The translations under genes were made by a program, and so were the position numbers. The notes beneath the pieces are model-generated. The model did not search any database. It worked only from the letters and a program-made list of their open reading frames with translations, and was not told the origin of the DNA. 40,999 nucleotides of DNA from Chloroflexota bacterium (lineage in GTDB: Bacteria > Chloroflexota > Anaerolineae > J036 > Brachytrichaceae), in assembly GCA_023488685.1 (NCBI GenBank), contig JAMDDR010000391.1, positions 1 to 40,999 on the forward strand, read 5' to 3'. Shown one piece after another: positions 34,577 to 40,999 of this stretch (positions are counted from its first letter, which is position 1; each line of letters opens with the position of its first letter).

Positions 34577-36259
34577 ATGCTTATGAACCTGCGTCGTTTC
34601 CACAACCTTGGCCGCTATCACGAAATCGTCACCATCCTGGCGCGCCATGGGTTTGGCTCGATACTGGAAAAGCTGCAGGTCAATCGGCGACTGTCATTGC
34701 CGATAGCGCTCCTCAAGCAGAAACCCTCTGAACATCATACACCTGCCGAGCATTTGCGATTGGCGTGTGAGGAACTTGGGCCGACGTTCATCAAATTGGG
34801 CCAGGTGCTTAGCACACGCCCGGATCTGCTTCCGCCCGATTACATTACTGAGTTGAGCAAGCTGCGTGACAATGTGCCGCCAAATCCCTGGCAAGACGTG
34901 CGAGCGATTCTGACAGAGGAGTGGGGCAAACCGCCGGAGCAGATATTTGCATCCATCGATCCACAACCGTTGGGTGCGGCCTCGTTAGCCCAGGTGTATG
35001 CAGCGACTTTACCCCTGGAAAGCGCATCGGGTGAGCAATCGCTGCGCCAGGTCGTCATTAAGGTGCAACGTCCGAACATCCGGGCTGTCATTGACGCGGA
35101 CCTGGAAATCCTTGAGGATCTGGCGGCGCTGGCGCAGCGTACGCCTATCGGCGAGGTTTACAACCCCATCGACGTGGTGGGGGAATTCGCATTCACCTTA
35201 CGCAACGAGCTTGACTACTGGCGCGAAGGCCGCAACGCCGACCGCTTCCGCAGAAATTTCGCCGATGAGACCAACCTGTACATTCCCAAGGTGTATTGGG
35301 ATCACACCACCCGGCGTGTGTTGGTCATGGAACGCATCTTCGGCCTGAAGATCGACGACCTCGCGGCGCTTGACGCCGCTGGATACGACCGCCATCGCGT
35401 GGCCCTGGTTGCAGCGCGCATCGTGGTCAAGGAAATCCTGGAGGATGGGTTCTTCCATGCCGATCCACATCCCGGCAACTTCCTGGTGATGCCAGGCGAG
35501 GTGCTTGGTGCGATGGATTTCGGGATGGTGGGCCATCTGACCGACGCCAATCGCCTGGACGTGATCCGCCTGTATGTGGCGGCCGTGCGAATGGATGTCG
35601 AGGGTGTCATCGAGCAATTGTTGCGCATGGGCGCGATGACGGGCCGGGTGGATCGGCACGCATTGGCCCGGGATGTGGGGCGCTTCCTGGATAAATACCA
35701 GGGGACATCGTTGAAGGATGTACGAGCCGGGGAGGTCGTGGAGGAGATCGTCGGTATCGCCTTTCGCCACCACCTGCACATGCCAGGGGATCTCTGGCTC
35801 GTGTCGAAGGCCATGGTCATGATGGAGGGCATGGGGCTGCAACTCGATCCCAGTTTCGACATTTATGCCATCTCAAAGCCTTTTGCGGATGAATTGGTCA
35901 AGTCGTTGTGGATGCCCAATACCTGGCTCCCGTCCATCCTGTCCAGCCTGGAATCGTGGCGCTACCTTCTTACTGAGTTGCCGCACGCGAGCGCTAACCT
36001 GTTGCGTAGCCTGGAACAGGGCGATCTGCCTGTCAACATTCAAGTCCAGGCGCGCAAAGAGACCATGGATCGACTGGACCGGCTGATTACGCGCCTTTCA
36101 CTCAGTATTCTGATTGCGGCGTTCGTGATGGGGCTTGCCATGGTGTTTCCCTATGCATCCAGCAACCCAGTGTTGATGACACTGGTTGTGATAGGTTTTA
36201 CGGCCGTGCTGGTACTGGGCCTATGGTTGGCTGTCTCGATCCTGCGGCCCAGCCGGTAA
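34577..36259 (+). CDS. ABC1/ADCK/UbiB-family atypical protein kinase-like protein
   Basis: 560 residues of the AarF/UbiB family, which support lipid or quinone metabolism and have an unorthodox kinase-like fold. Seen: the KxGQ motif in GPTFIKLGQVLSTRPDLLP, the Ala-rich nucleotide loop PLGAASLAQVYAA in place of a Gly-rich loop, the lysine VVIKVQRPN, catalytic FFHADPHPGNFLV and metal-binding GAMDFGMVGH. Two C-terminal membrane segments (about 505-555) anchor it. All hallmark residues are present, so it is probably functional. Start is ATG at 34577 or 34583. It is followed by the MFS gene after 39 bases. Confidence 0.93.
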   Translation: MLMNLRRFHNLGRYHEIVTILARHGFGSILEKLQVNRRLSLPIALLKQKPSEHHTPAEHLRLACEELGPTFIKLGQVLSTRPDLLPPDYITELSKLRDNVPPNPWQDVRAILTEEWGKPPEQIFASIDPQPLGAASLAQVYAATLPLESASGEQSLRQVVIKVQRPNIRAVIDADLEILEDLAALAQRTPIGEVYNPIDVVGEFAFTLRNELDYWREGRNADRFRRNFADETNLYIPKVYWDHTTRRVLVMERIFGLKIDDLAALDAAGYDRHRVALVAARIVVKEILEDGFFHADPHPGNFLVMPGEVLGAMDFGMVGHLTDANRLDVIRLYVAAVRMDVEGVIEQLLRMGAMTGRVDRHALARDVGRFLDKYQGTSLKDVRAGEVVEEIVGIAFRHHLHMPGDLWLVSKAMVMMEGMGLQLDPSFDIYAISKPFADELVKSLWMPNTWLPSILSSLESWRYLLTELPHASANLLRSLEQGDLPVNIQVQARKETMDRLDRLITRLSLSILIAAFVMGLAMVFPYASSNPVLMTLVVIGFTAVLVLGLWLAVSILRPSR

Positions 36260-36298
36260 GCCATCTTGTACAGACTCATGGAAGGAGTGAACGGAAAC

Positions 36299-37612
36299 AT
36301 GAAATCATCACGCTATCGTTGGTTTGTCGTTGCGGCATTGTTCGCCTTCATGTTGCTGCATCAGTCCGACAAATTGCTGATTGGACCGCTCACGACGCCG
36401 ATCATGCAGACCTTTGGCATCGACGAAGCCCAGATGGGCGCGGTGTTTACTGGCGCATTGATCGTCGGGGCGATCCTCTATCCACTGTGGGGATATCTCT
36501 ACGATCGCTTCGCGCGAGCAAAGCTACTGGCGTTGGCTTCCTTCATCTGGGGCTCCACGACCTGGTTGAGCGCAATCGCACCGACGTTCCCGGCGTTCCT
36601 GGCCTCGCGTGCCTCGACCGGAATCGACGATTCCAGTTACCCCGGACTGTACAGTCTGATCTCGGACTACTTTGGTCCGCACGTGCGTGGCAGGATCTAT
36701 GGCCTGCTGCAGCTTGCCATGCCGCTCGGTTACTTGCTTGGGATGATCCTCGCACTCTCCATGCGCGAAGTCGTGGGCTGGCGCGGTGTGTTCTACATCA
36801 CCGGCACGCTGGGCGTCGCGTTGGCATTTGTCATTTTCGTAGGCGTGCGAGAGGCGCCGCGCGGCTGGAGCGAGCCGGAGTTGGCCGGTCTGGCAGAGGT
36901 GGGTGTTTACCGCTTCAACTGGGCAACGGCAATGGGATTGTTTAAAAAGCGCACGTTGTTGATCCTATTCGTCCAGGGTTTCTTCGGCGTCTTTCCATGG
37001 AACACGATCACTTATTGGTTCTTCCGTTACCTGGAAACCGAGCGCAGCTACTCCTCCGATGCCGTGTTGGTGACCATGGTCATTGCTGTGCTGGTGCTGG
37101 CCTCGGGTTACTTCGTGGGTGGAGCCGTCGGCGACTTCGTGTTCAAGCGCACGCCGCGTGGACGCCTGCTCGTGGCGACTGTGGCGGTGCTGGCCGGTGC
37201 GGTGCTGATGCTGGTCACGCTCAACATCCCGATCGAAAATCAAGCCTTCTTCCTGGTCATGCTGGCACTGACAGCCATCTTCATCCCCTTTGCCGCGCCG
37301 AACGTGGTCTCGACCATCTACGACATCACCCTGCCGGAGGTGCGCAGCACGGCCCTGGCCGTGCAGAGCTTCATCGAATCGGCCGGCGCGGCGCTGGCGC
37401 CGCTCATCGCGGGTCTGATTGCGGTGAATTCATCGCTGAAGGATGCGATCCTGCTGATCTGCGTTTCGACATGGGTGCTGTGTTCGCTCTTCTTTTCGCT
37501 GGCGGCGTACCTTGCGCCACGGGATATTGCGCAGTTGCGACAGCAGATGCGGGACCGGGCAGAGCAGGAACGCAAGTCCTTGCAGCCCGATCAGGTATTA
37601 GCTGAAGTGTGA
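36299..37612 (+). CDS. Major facilitator superfamily transporter (sugar-acid/organic anion type)
   Basis: 437 residues, about 12 membrane segments. The loop-2/3 motif LWGYLYDRFARAKLLALAS corresponds to the MFS A-motif, and the first segment region HQSDKLLIGPLTTPIMQTFG resembles the anion:cation symporter branch that carries glucarate, hexuronates and related acids. This would fit the sugar-oxidation genes at 26105-30494, but the distance and the generic motif make that tentative. Two ATGs fit: 36299 (MKSSRYRW, best with the first hydrophobic segment, GGAAGGAG about 11 bases upstream) and 36278. Probably co-transcribed with the UbiB-like gene. A 251-base gap follows, before the YVTN gene. Confidence 0.85.
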   Translation: MKSSRYRWFVVAALFAFMLLHQSDKLLIGPLTTPIMQTFGIDEAQMGAVFTGALIVGAILYPLWGYLYDRFARAKLLALASFIWGSTTWLSAIAPTFPAFLASRASTGIDDSSYPGLYSLISDYFGPHVRGRIYGLLQLAMPLGYLLGMILALSMREVVGWRGVFYITGTLGVALAFVIFVGVREAPRGWSEPELAGLAEVGVYRFNWATAMGLFKKRTLLILFVQGFFGVFPWNTITYWFFRYLETERSYSSDAVLVTMVIAVLVLASGYFVGGAVGDFVFKRTPRGRLLVATVAVLAGAVLMLVTLNIPIENQAFFLVMLALTAIFIPFAAPNVVSTIYDITLPEVRSTALAVQSFIESAGAALAPLIAGLIAVNSSLKDAILLICVSTWVLCSLFFSLAAYLAPRDIAQLRQQMRDRAEQERKSLQPDQVLAEV

Positions 37613-37784
37613 AAGACCTGGCCGGGCAAACTAAATCGGAGCATCGCCACACATCGCCCGGCAGGTGGGTGTGATGGACGTGCAGGCGGAGCTATTGCCG
37701 GAGGGTAGGCAATTTTGCTTACGTCGACCAGGCAAAATAGCGCTGGTGGGAAAGTCGCTCGCCGTGTACTCTTTCATTCCATAC

Positions 37785-37829
37785 GTGTATACACATAATA
37801 CGCGTGGAACAAAGTTGTGTTGTGCACAA
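37785..37829. promoter_or_regulatory. Two perfect 10-bp palindromes upstream of the YVTN lipoprotein gene
   Basis: GTGTATACAC (37785-37794) and TTGTGCACAA (37820-37829) are perfect palindromes with centres 35 bases apart, 35-79 bases before the start at 37864. They lie in the 251-base gap after the MFS gene, where no coding frame is protein-like. They could be operators for a dimeric repressor; no regulator gene is adjacent. Confidence 0.4.
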
Positions 37830-37863
37830 TACATTTTCGTGTTAGCCCGTTGAGGAGGATGAA

Positions 37864-38982
37864 ATGCGACCCCAGAAAACATTTATACTCGCCCCCCGTC
37901 TTGTGTTCCTGGCCGGATTTGCGCTTGTGGTTTCTGCATGCACCGGTGCATCAGGCCAGAGTTCCTTATCATCACCATCATCGCAGGCAAATGTGAAACC
38001 CATTCAAGGTACCGTTTGGGTAGCGGACGAACACGGCGATAGTCTGACCGTCATCGACGCCGCAAGCAACAAAATAGTCACGCAACTGGTGGGTGTCGAG
38101 GGACCACACAATCTTCAAGTAGCACCCAATAGCAAAAGTGTCTGGGCGGTGAGCGGCCACGGGTCACTGGCTCTGATGATTGACGCTGCCAACTACTCGT
38201 TACACGGCACGGTGCCCACGGGTAAAGACCCGGCGCACATTGTCCTGACGCCGGATGGAAAGAAAGCCTACGTGACCAACGGCGGGGATGACACTGTCAC
38301 TGTGATCGACGCTGCGGCGATGAAGACCTTGGCCACGATCCCGGTAGGGGCGTACCCGCACGGCCTGCGCCCGAGCCCGGATGGGAAATGGGTGTACGTC
38401 GCCAATGCGAAGGGCACGACACTCAGCGTGATCGATACCGCCACCGACACGAAGGTGGACGATATCGAGGTCGGTCAGAAGCCGGTCCAGGTCGGCTTTT
38501 CCCCAGATGGTAAGTTTGTCTACTTCTCCCTCAACGCGGAGAACGCCATCGGCAAAGTCGATGTGGCGACACGGGCGCTGGTCGGCAAGGCAGAGGTCGG
38601 CGCAGGCCCAATCCAGGTCTACGTCACCCCTGACAACAGGTATGTCCTCGCCGCGAACCAGGGCACACAGGATAATCCCAGCACGACGGTGTCGATCATC
38701 GACGCGTCCACGTTCACAGTCGCAGGTACGGTGGAGACAGGCAAGGGCGCGCACGGGGTAGTGATCGACCCGACCAGCCGTTACGCCTATGTCACGAATA
38801 TCTACGGGGACGATGTAGCCGTACTTGACATCAACGAGCGCAAAGTGGTGGCGACAATTCCCTCGGGCAAGGGGCCGAACGGGATCTCCTTTTCACCGCA
38901 GGCGCCTGCCGCTGCTGTGGCTCCAGAGGTTAAGATCGAGATGCCGCACCTGGATGGGATGGATGAAGACATGGATCACTGA
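37864..38982 (+). CDS. YVTN beta-propeller repeat lipoprotein
   Basis: 372 residues. Lipoprotein signal with Cys at about residue 26 (LVVSAC), a short Ser-rich linker, then about seven blades of roughly 42 residues with the YVTN-type core (VWVADEHGDSLTVIDAASNK, AYVTNGGDDTVTVIDAA, AYVTNIYGDDVAVLDIN). The C-terminal tail after the propeller (EMPHLDGMDEDMDH) is rich in Met, His and Asp, which suggests a metal site. The start has a good ribosome site GAGGAGG seven bases upstream. No partner is visible that would define the role; YVTN propellers serve as adhesins, cytochrome d1-like proteins and metal reductase partners. Convergent with the next gene, six bases between stops. Confidence 0.88.
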   Translation: MRPQKTFILAPRLVFLAGFALVVSACTGASGQSSLSSPSSQANVKPIQGTVWVADEHGDSLTVIDAASNKIVTQLVGVEGPHNLQVAPNSKSVWAVSGHGSLALMIDAANYSLHGTVPTGKDPAHIVLTPDGKKAYVTNGGDDTVTVIDAAAMKTLATIPVGAYPHGLRPSPDGKWVYVANAKGTTLSVIDTATDTKVDDIEVGQKPVQVGFSPDGKFVYFSLNAENAIGKVDVATRALVGKAEVGAGPIQVYVTPDNRYVLAANQGTQDNPSTTVSIIDASTFTVAGTVETGKGAHGVVIDPTSRYAYVTNIYGDDVAVLDINERKVVATIPSGKGPNGISFSPQAPAAAVAPEVKIEMPHLDGMDEDMDH

Positions 38983-38988
38983 CGAAAC

Positions 38989-39957
38989 TTAGGTCCCGCA
39001 ACTGCCGCCTTCGTCAACCTTCGGCAACAGGCCATCTGCCTGGAGTTCCTTGTTGATGGCCTCGTAGCCTCTCCCGCTGGAATACTTCTCCCCGAGCGCC
39101 TCCTTGGGGTCGACGCTGGTCCACGCCCGGTTCCGCTTCACCTTGAAGTAGATGGCCAGTTCGGCGTAGGTTTGCGGGAACCAGTAGGCGTTAAGAACGA
39201 GCGCCTGCCGGTAAATCTCGTTTGTGGGCAGACCTTGCGAGACGGCCAGCTCGATAAACCCTAACATGGCGGCGCCGTGGTTACAGTCGGGGAAAGCCGT
39301 GTGATTGCCGCAGCAAGGGCGATAGATGTGCTGGGCGATCTCCTGAACCAGGTTCTCTTGTTGTGGGGTTAACTTCACCAGCGCAAGGCGGTTGAATAGC
39401 TCGCCTCCACCCTTCTTCCCCAAGTCCCATCCCCCGGTGGAGGCGAAGTTGCCAATCTCGTTGCTGTATTGGGCACCCATGGGGCCTTTAGATAGAACTG
39501 CGCTCTTGTTCGAGATGCCCAGGGGCCAGAGCAGGTTTAACAGCAACCCGGCATTTTCCTGGTTCACGATGATGGGTTGGTAGGAGGGAGCATCCAACAG
39601 GCGCTTTTGTTCAGCGCTCAAAGGCTTCCTGCTTTCGTAGAGCTCGATGAATCTGGCCTTATCGATGGCACCTGCCTGGACCATTTTGACCACGACATCG
39701 CCGAAGGAAACACTCAACCGGTAATCTGTGGGTAGAACGTCCGAAATCTGGGCGAAGTCTCGCGGGTTGGGCGTGGGCGTTGGCTTGGGAGGTGGCGTGG
39801 AAGTAGATTGCAGATTGGGAGTCGTCGTAGGCCTGGAACCTGGAGTGGCGGGTAATGGAGCGGGCGCGGGTGGGGCACTTTTCAATGTGCCAAAGGTCAC
39901 GAAAACGCCGATGACGAACCCAGCCAGAAGTGATTTTTTATCCATTGTCTTCACCAT
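38989..39957 (-). CDS. Membrane-anchored protein with CC...FPDCNHG motif, unknown function
   Basis: 322 residues. A single N-terminal membrane segment (about 8-26) is followed by a Pro/Thr linker to about 65 and an extracytoplasmic alpha-helical domain. A striking motif, CCGNHTAFPDCNHG, has C215, C216, H219, C225 and H227: a potential metal, haem or Fe-S site; the final Cys (SCGT) is three residues from the end. I do not recognise a named family. The ATG at 39957 has AAGGA five bases upstream and overlaps the kinase stop by 20 bases, so translation of the two is coupled. That makes it likely to be an accessory sensor or output partner of the kinase, by inference. Also convergent with the YVTN lipoprotein. 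Confidence 0.82.
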   Translation of the reverse strand: MVKTMDKKSLLAGFVIGVFVTFGTLKSAPPAPAPLPATPGSRPTTTPNLQSTSTPPPKPTPTPNPRDFAQISDVLPTDYRLSVSFGDVVVKMVQAGAIDKARFIELYESRKPLSAEQKRLLDAPSYQPIIVNQENAGLLLNLLWPLGISNKSAVLSKGPMGAQYSNEIGNFASTGGWDLGKKGGGELFNRLALVKLTPQQENLVQEIAQHIYRPCCGNHTAFPDCNHGAAMLGFIELAVSQGLPTNEIYRQALVLNAYWFPQTYAELAIYFKVKRNRAWTSVDPKEALGEKYSSGRGYEAINKELQADGLLPKVDEGGSCGT

Positions 39958-40999
39958 TGTGTCCTTTTTGGCGAGGTTGGTATGTCACTGCAACCTGCGT
40001 GCCCTTGCCCGGCCTAGATCGAATATCTACATTGGCGCCGATGAGCAACGCGCGCTCACGAATGCCCATCAACCCGAACCCGCCGGAGGGTTGCTGCGTT
40101 GTACTCAACGCTGCCGTTGTACTCAACGCTGCCACCCGAGCGTGCCCGTTCGTGCTCACCACAGGTTCCGCGTTGCGTACAACGTCCGCGTTGCGTACAA
40201 CGTCCGCAAAGCCGCGGCCATCATCCTCCACACGCAATTGCACGCCGCCATCCGGCAGCGCCGTGAGCCTTACGGACACCTGGTTGGGATGCGCGTGGCG
40301 CAACGCGTTCGTCAGCGCCTCCTGCGCGATGCGGAACAACGCCAGTTCGGCGTCGGGTTTCAGGCGCGCGATCTGCCCGCTGGTGCTGAACGTGACCACG
40401 CACGTAGGCGTGCCGTCTCCTGGCGGGTTGCGTTGCGCCGTCGCATTGGCCTCACAAGCCAGCCGGTCGAGCGCCGCGACCAACCCTGCGTCTTCCAGAT
40501 AGATGGGCCTTAACGCGCGGCTGAAACGGCGTATATCCTCGATCATCTGCAGCACGACGCCACGCAGGTCCTCTAACTTGGTCGCGACCTGCGGCTGCTC
40601 ATGCCCCATATTGAGGCGCATGATCTGGAGTCGCTGGCTTAGAACGATCAGGTTCTGGATCGTGTCGTCATGAAGTTCGCGCGCCAGCCGCTTGCGCTCC
40701 ACCTCCTGCGTCTCGGTCACTGCGTGGGCGTAGTTGCGCAGCCGTTCCTGGTCGGCCTGGATCTGAGCCGCCATGGCCCTGAGCGTGGTCTGCAGTTGCT
40801 CGATCTCCTCAATCCCGTGTACAGGCTGGCTCAGTGCGGCGTAGTCGCTCGCGCTGATGGCGCGGGCCTGCCGGCCGAGTTGCTGGAGCGGCTGGACGAT
40901 GCGGCGCAGGCCGAAGGCGACGGCCAGCAGTGCCAGCAGCAGCACGGGCAGGGTGATGAGCGGCGTCGCGAGCGAGTAGCGCATGAGCGGGTCGAGCAC
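39938..40999 (-). CDS. NarL-type sensor histidine kinase (5' end outside window)
   Basis: 353 residues visible; the N-terminal part is beyond 40999. From the N-terminus: a membrane segment, a HAMP-like linker (LRRIVQPLQQLGRQARAIS), a coiled coil, and a HisKA_3 dimerisation box KRLARELHDDTIQNLIVLS with the phospho-accepting His. Then a GHKL ATPase with N-box IAQEALTNALRHAH, DDGRGF and GGFGLMGIRERA. Between the last two is an insertion of about 40 residues in the ATP lid, made by two pairs of 18-base tandem repeats (DVVRNA twice; AALSTT twice). No response regulator follows; its 3' end overlaps the CC-motif gene. The stop is at 39938. Confidence 0.9.
   Translation of the reverse strand: MLDPLMRYSLATPLITLPVLLLALLAVAFGLRRIVQPLQQLGRQARAISASDYAALSQPVHGIEEIEQLQTTLRAMAAQIQADQERLRNYAHAVTETQEVERKRLARELHDDTIQNLIVLSQRLQIMRLNMGHEQPQVATKLEDLRGVVLQMIEDIRRFSRALRPIYLEDAGLVAALDRLACEANATAQRNPPGDGTPTCVVTFSTSGQIARLKPDAELALFRIAQEALTNALRHAHPNQVSVRLTALPDGGVQLRVEDDGRGFADVVRNADVVRNAEPVVSTNGHARVAALSTTAALSTTQQPSGGFGLMGIRERALLIGANVDIRSRPGKGTQVAVTYQPRQKGHNGEDNG
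40097..40132. repeat. In-frame 18-bp tandem repeat in the kinase ATP lid (first pair)
   Basis: CGTTGTACTCAACGCTGC occurs at 40097-40114 and again at 40115-40132, identical. Each unit contains the hairpin CGTTG-TACT-CAACG. On the coding strand it encodes AALSTT twice. Confidence 0.9.
40167..40207. repeat. In-frame 18-bp tandem repeat in the kinase ATP lid (second pair)
   Basis: TCCGCGTTGCGTACAACG occurs at 40167-40184 and 40185-40202, followed by a five-base partial unit. Each contains the hairpin CGTTG-CGTA-CAACG. The word CGCGTTGCGTACAACGT (40169-40185 and 40187-40203) is found complementary in the GT39-like gene at 12169-12185. Confidence 0.9.

Noticed and set aside
34501..34605. Longer N-terminus for the VOC protein from 34605
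   Set aside because: It would overlap the divergent UbiB-like gene; the ATG at 34500 has a good ribosome site and gives the normal family length.
36997..37605. A 202-codon plus-strand frame inside the MFS gene
   Set aside because: Out-of-frame shadow of the transporter; Gly/Arg/His-rich with no ribosome site.

Overview
The window looks like a chromosomal segment from a GC-rich bacterium, most likely a member of the Chloroflexota (Anaerolineae-like). That assignment is inference. It rests on the mix of families: GT-C and PTPS-related membrane proteins with beta-sandwich tails, lipobox proteins with Thr/Pro linkers, a LysM/SdrD-type surface protein, and sugar-oxidation genes of types common in that phylum. 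It also rests on short intergenic repeats such as CTTGGTG and GATTTTAGATT. There is no rRNA, no CRISPR array, no transposase and no phage gene. One tRNA gene is present.

Layout. 1-4869 (minus): polA, a parvulin-type lipoprotein foldase and a phosphoglucose/phosphomannose isomerase cut by the window edge. 4909-6297 (plus): an amidohydrolase with a substituted active-site histidine. 6309-9277 (minus): a mannose-family PTS unit made of EIIB, a fused EIIC-EIID and a small membrane protein, without EIIA, HPr or EI. 9346-9419 (minus): tRNA-Val(CAC) with promoter and terminator, followed by a 400-base repeat-filled spacer. 9819-11448 (minus): a broken or frameshifted gene and a GT4 glycosyltransferase. 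11482-22567 (plus): a GT39-like transferase, a LysM surface protein, a PTPS-related giant membrane protein, a periplasmic-binding lipoprotein, a UroD-superfamily protein and an ABC exporter. 22613-25713 (minus): a secreted protein of unknown function and a third GT-C-like membrane protein. 26105-30494 (plus): a five-gene set (aldose mutarotase-like, SDR, SMP-30 lactonase, SDR, bicupin) that looks like an oxidative, non-phosphorylating sugar pathway. 30531-37612: VTT membrane protein, adhesin-like lipoprotein, serine hydrolase, esterase, VOC enzyme, UbiB kinase-like protein and an MFS carrier. 37864-40999: a YVTN beta-propeller lipoprotein, an anchored protein with a CC...C.H motif, and a NarL-type sensor kinase (partial) whose 3' end overlaps that protein's gene.

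The most unusual signal is a set of short in-frame tandem repeats (12, 15 or 18 bp units) inside otherwise ordinary genes. In three of the four genes (GT39, the binding lipoprotein and the sensor kinase) the units share a mini-palindrome, CGTT-N(4-6)-AACG, and a 17-base word is shared between the GT39 gene and the kinase gene 28 kb away, read in different frames. The insertions sit in permissive places: a loop between membrane segments, an ATP lid, the n-region of a signal peptide and an interdomain linker. This looks like a DNA-level repeat family that tolerates coding sequence. The second signal is the anchored CC/FPDCNHG protein translationally overlapped with the sensor kinase. Both ends of the window are inside genes, and the first 22 bases are an exact inverted copy of bases 589-610, which may mark a contig edge or a chimeric join.
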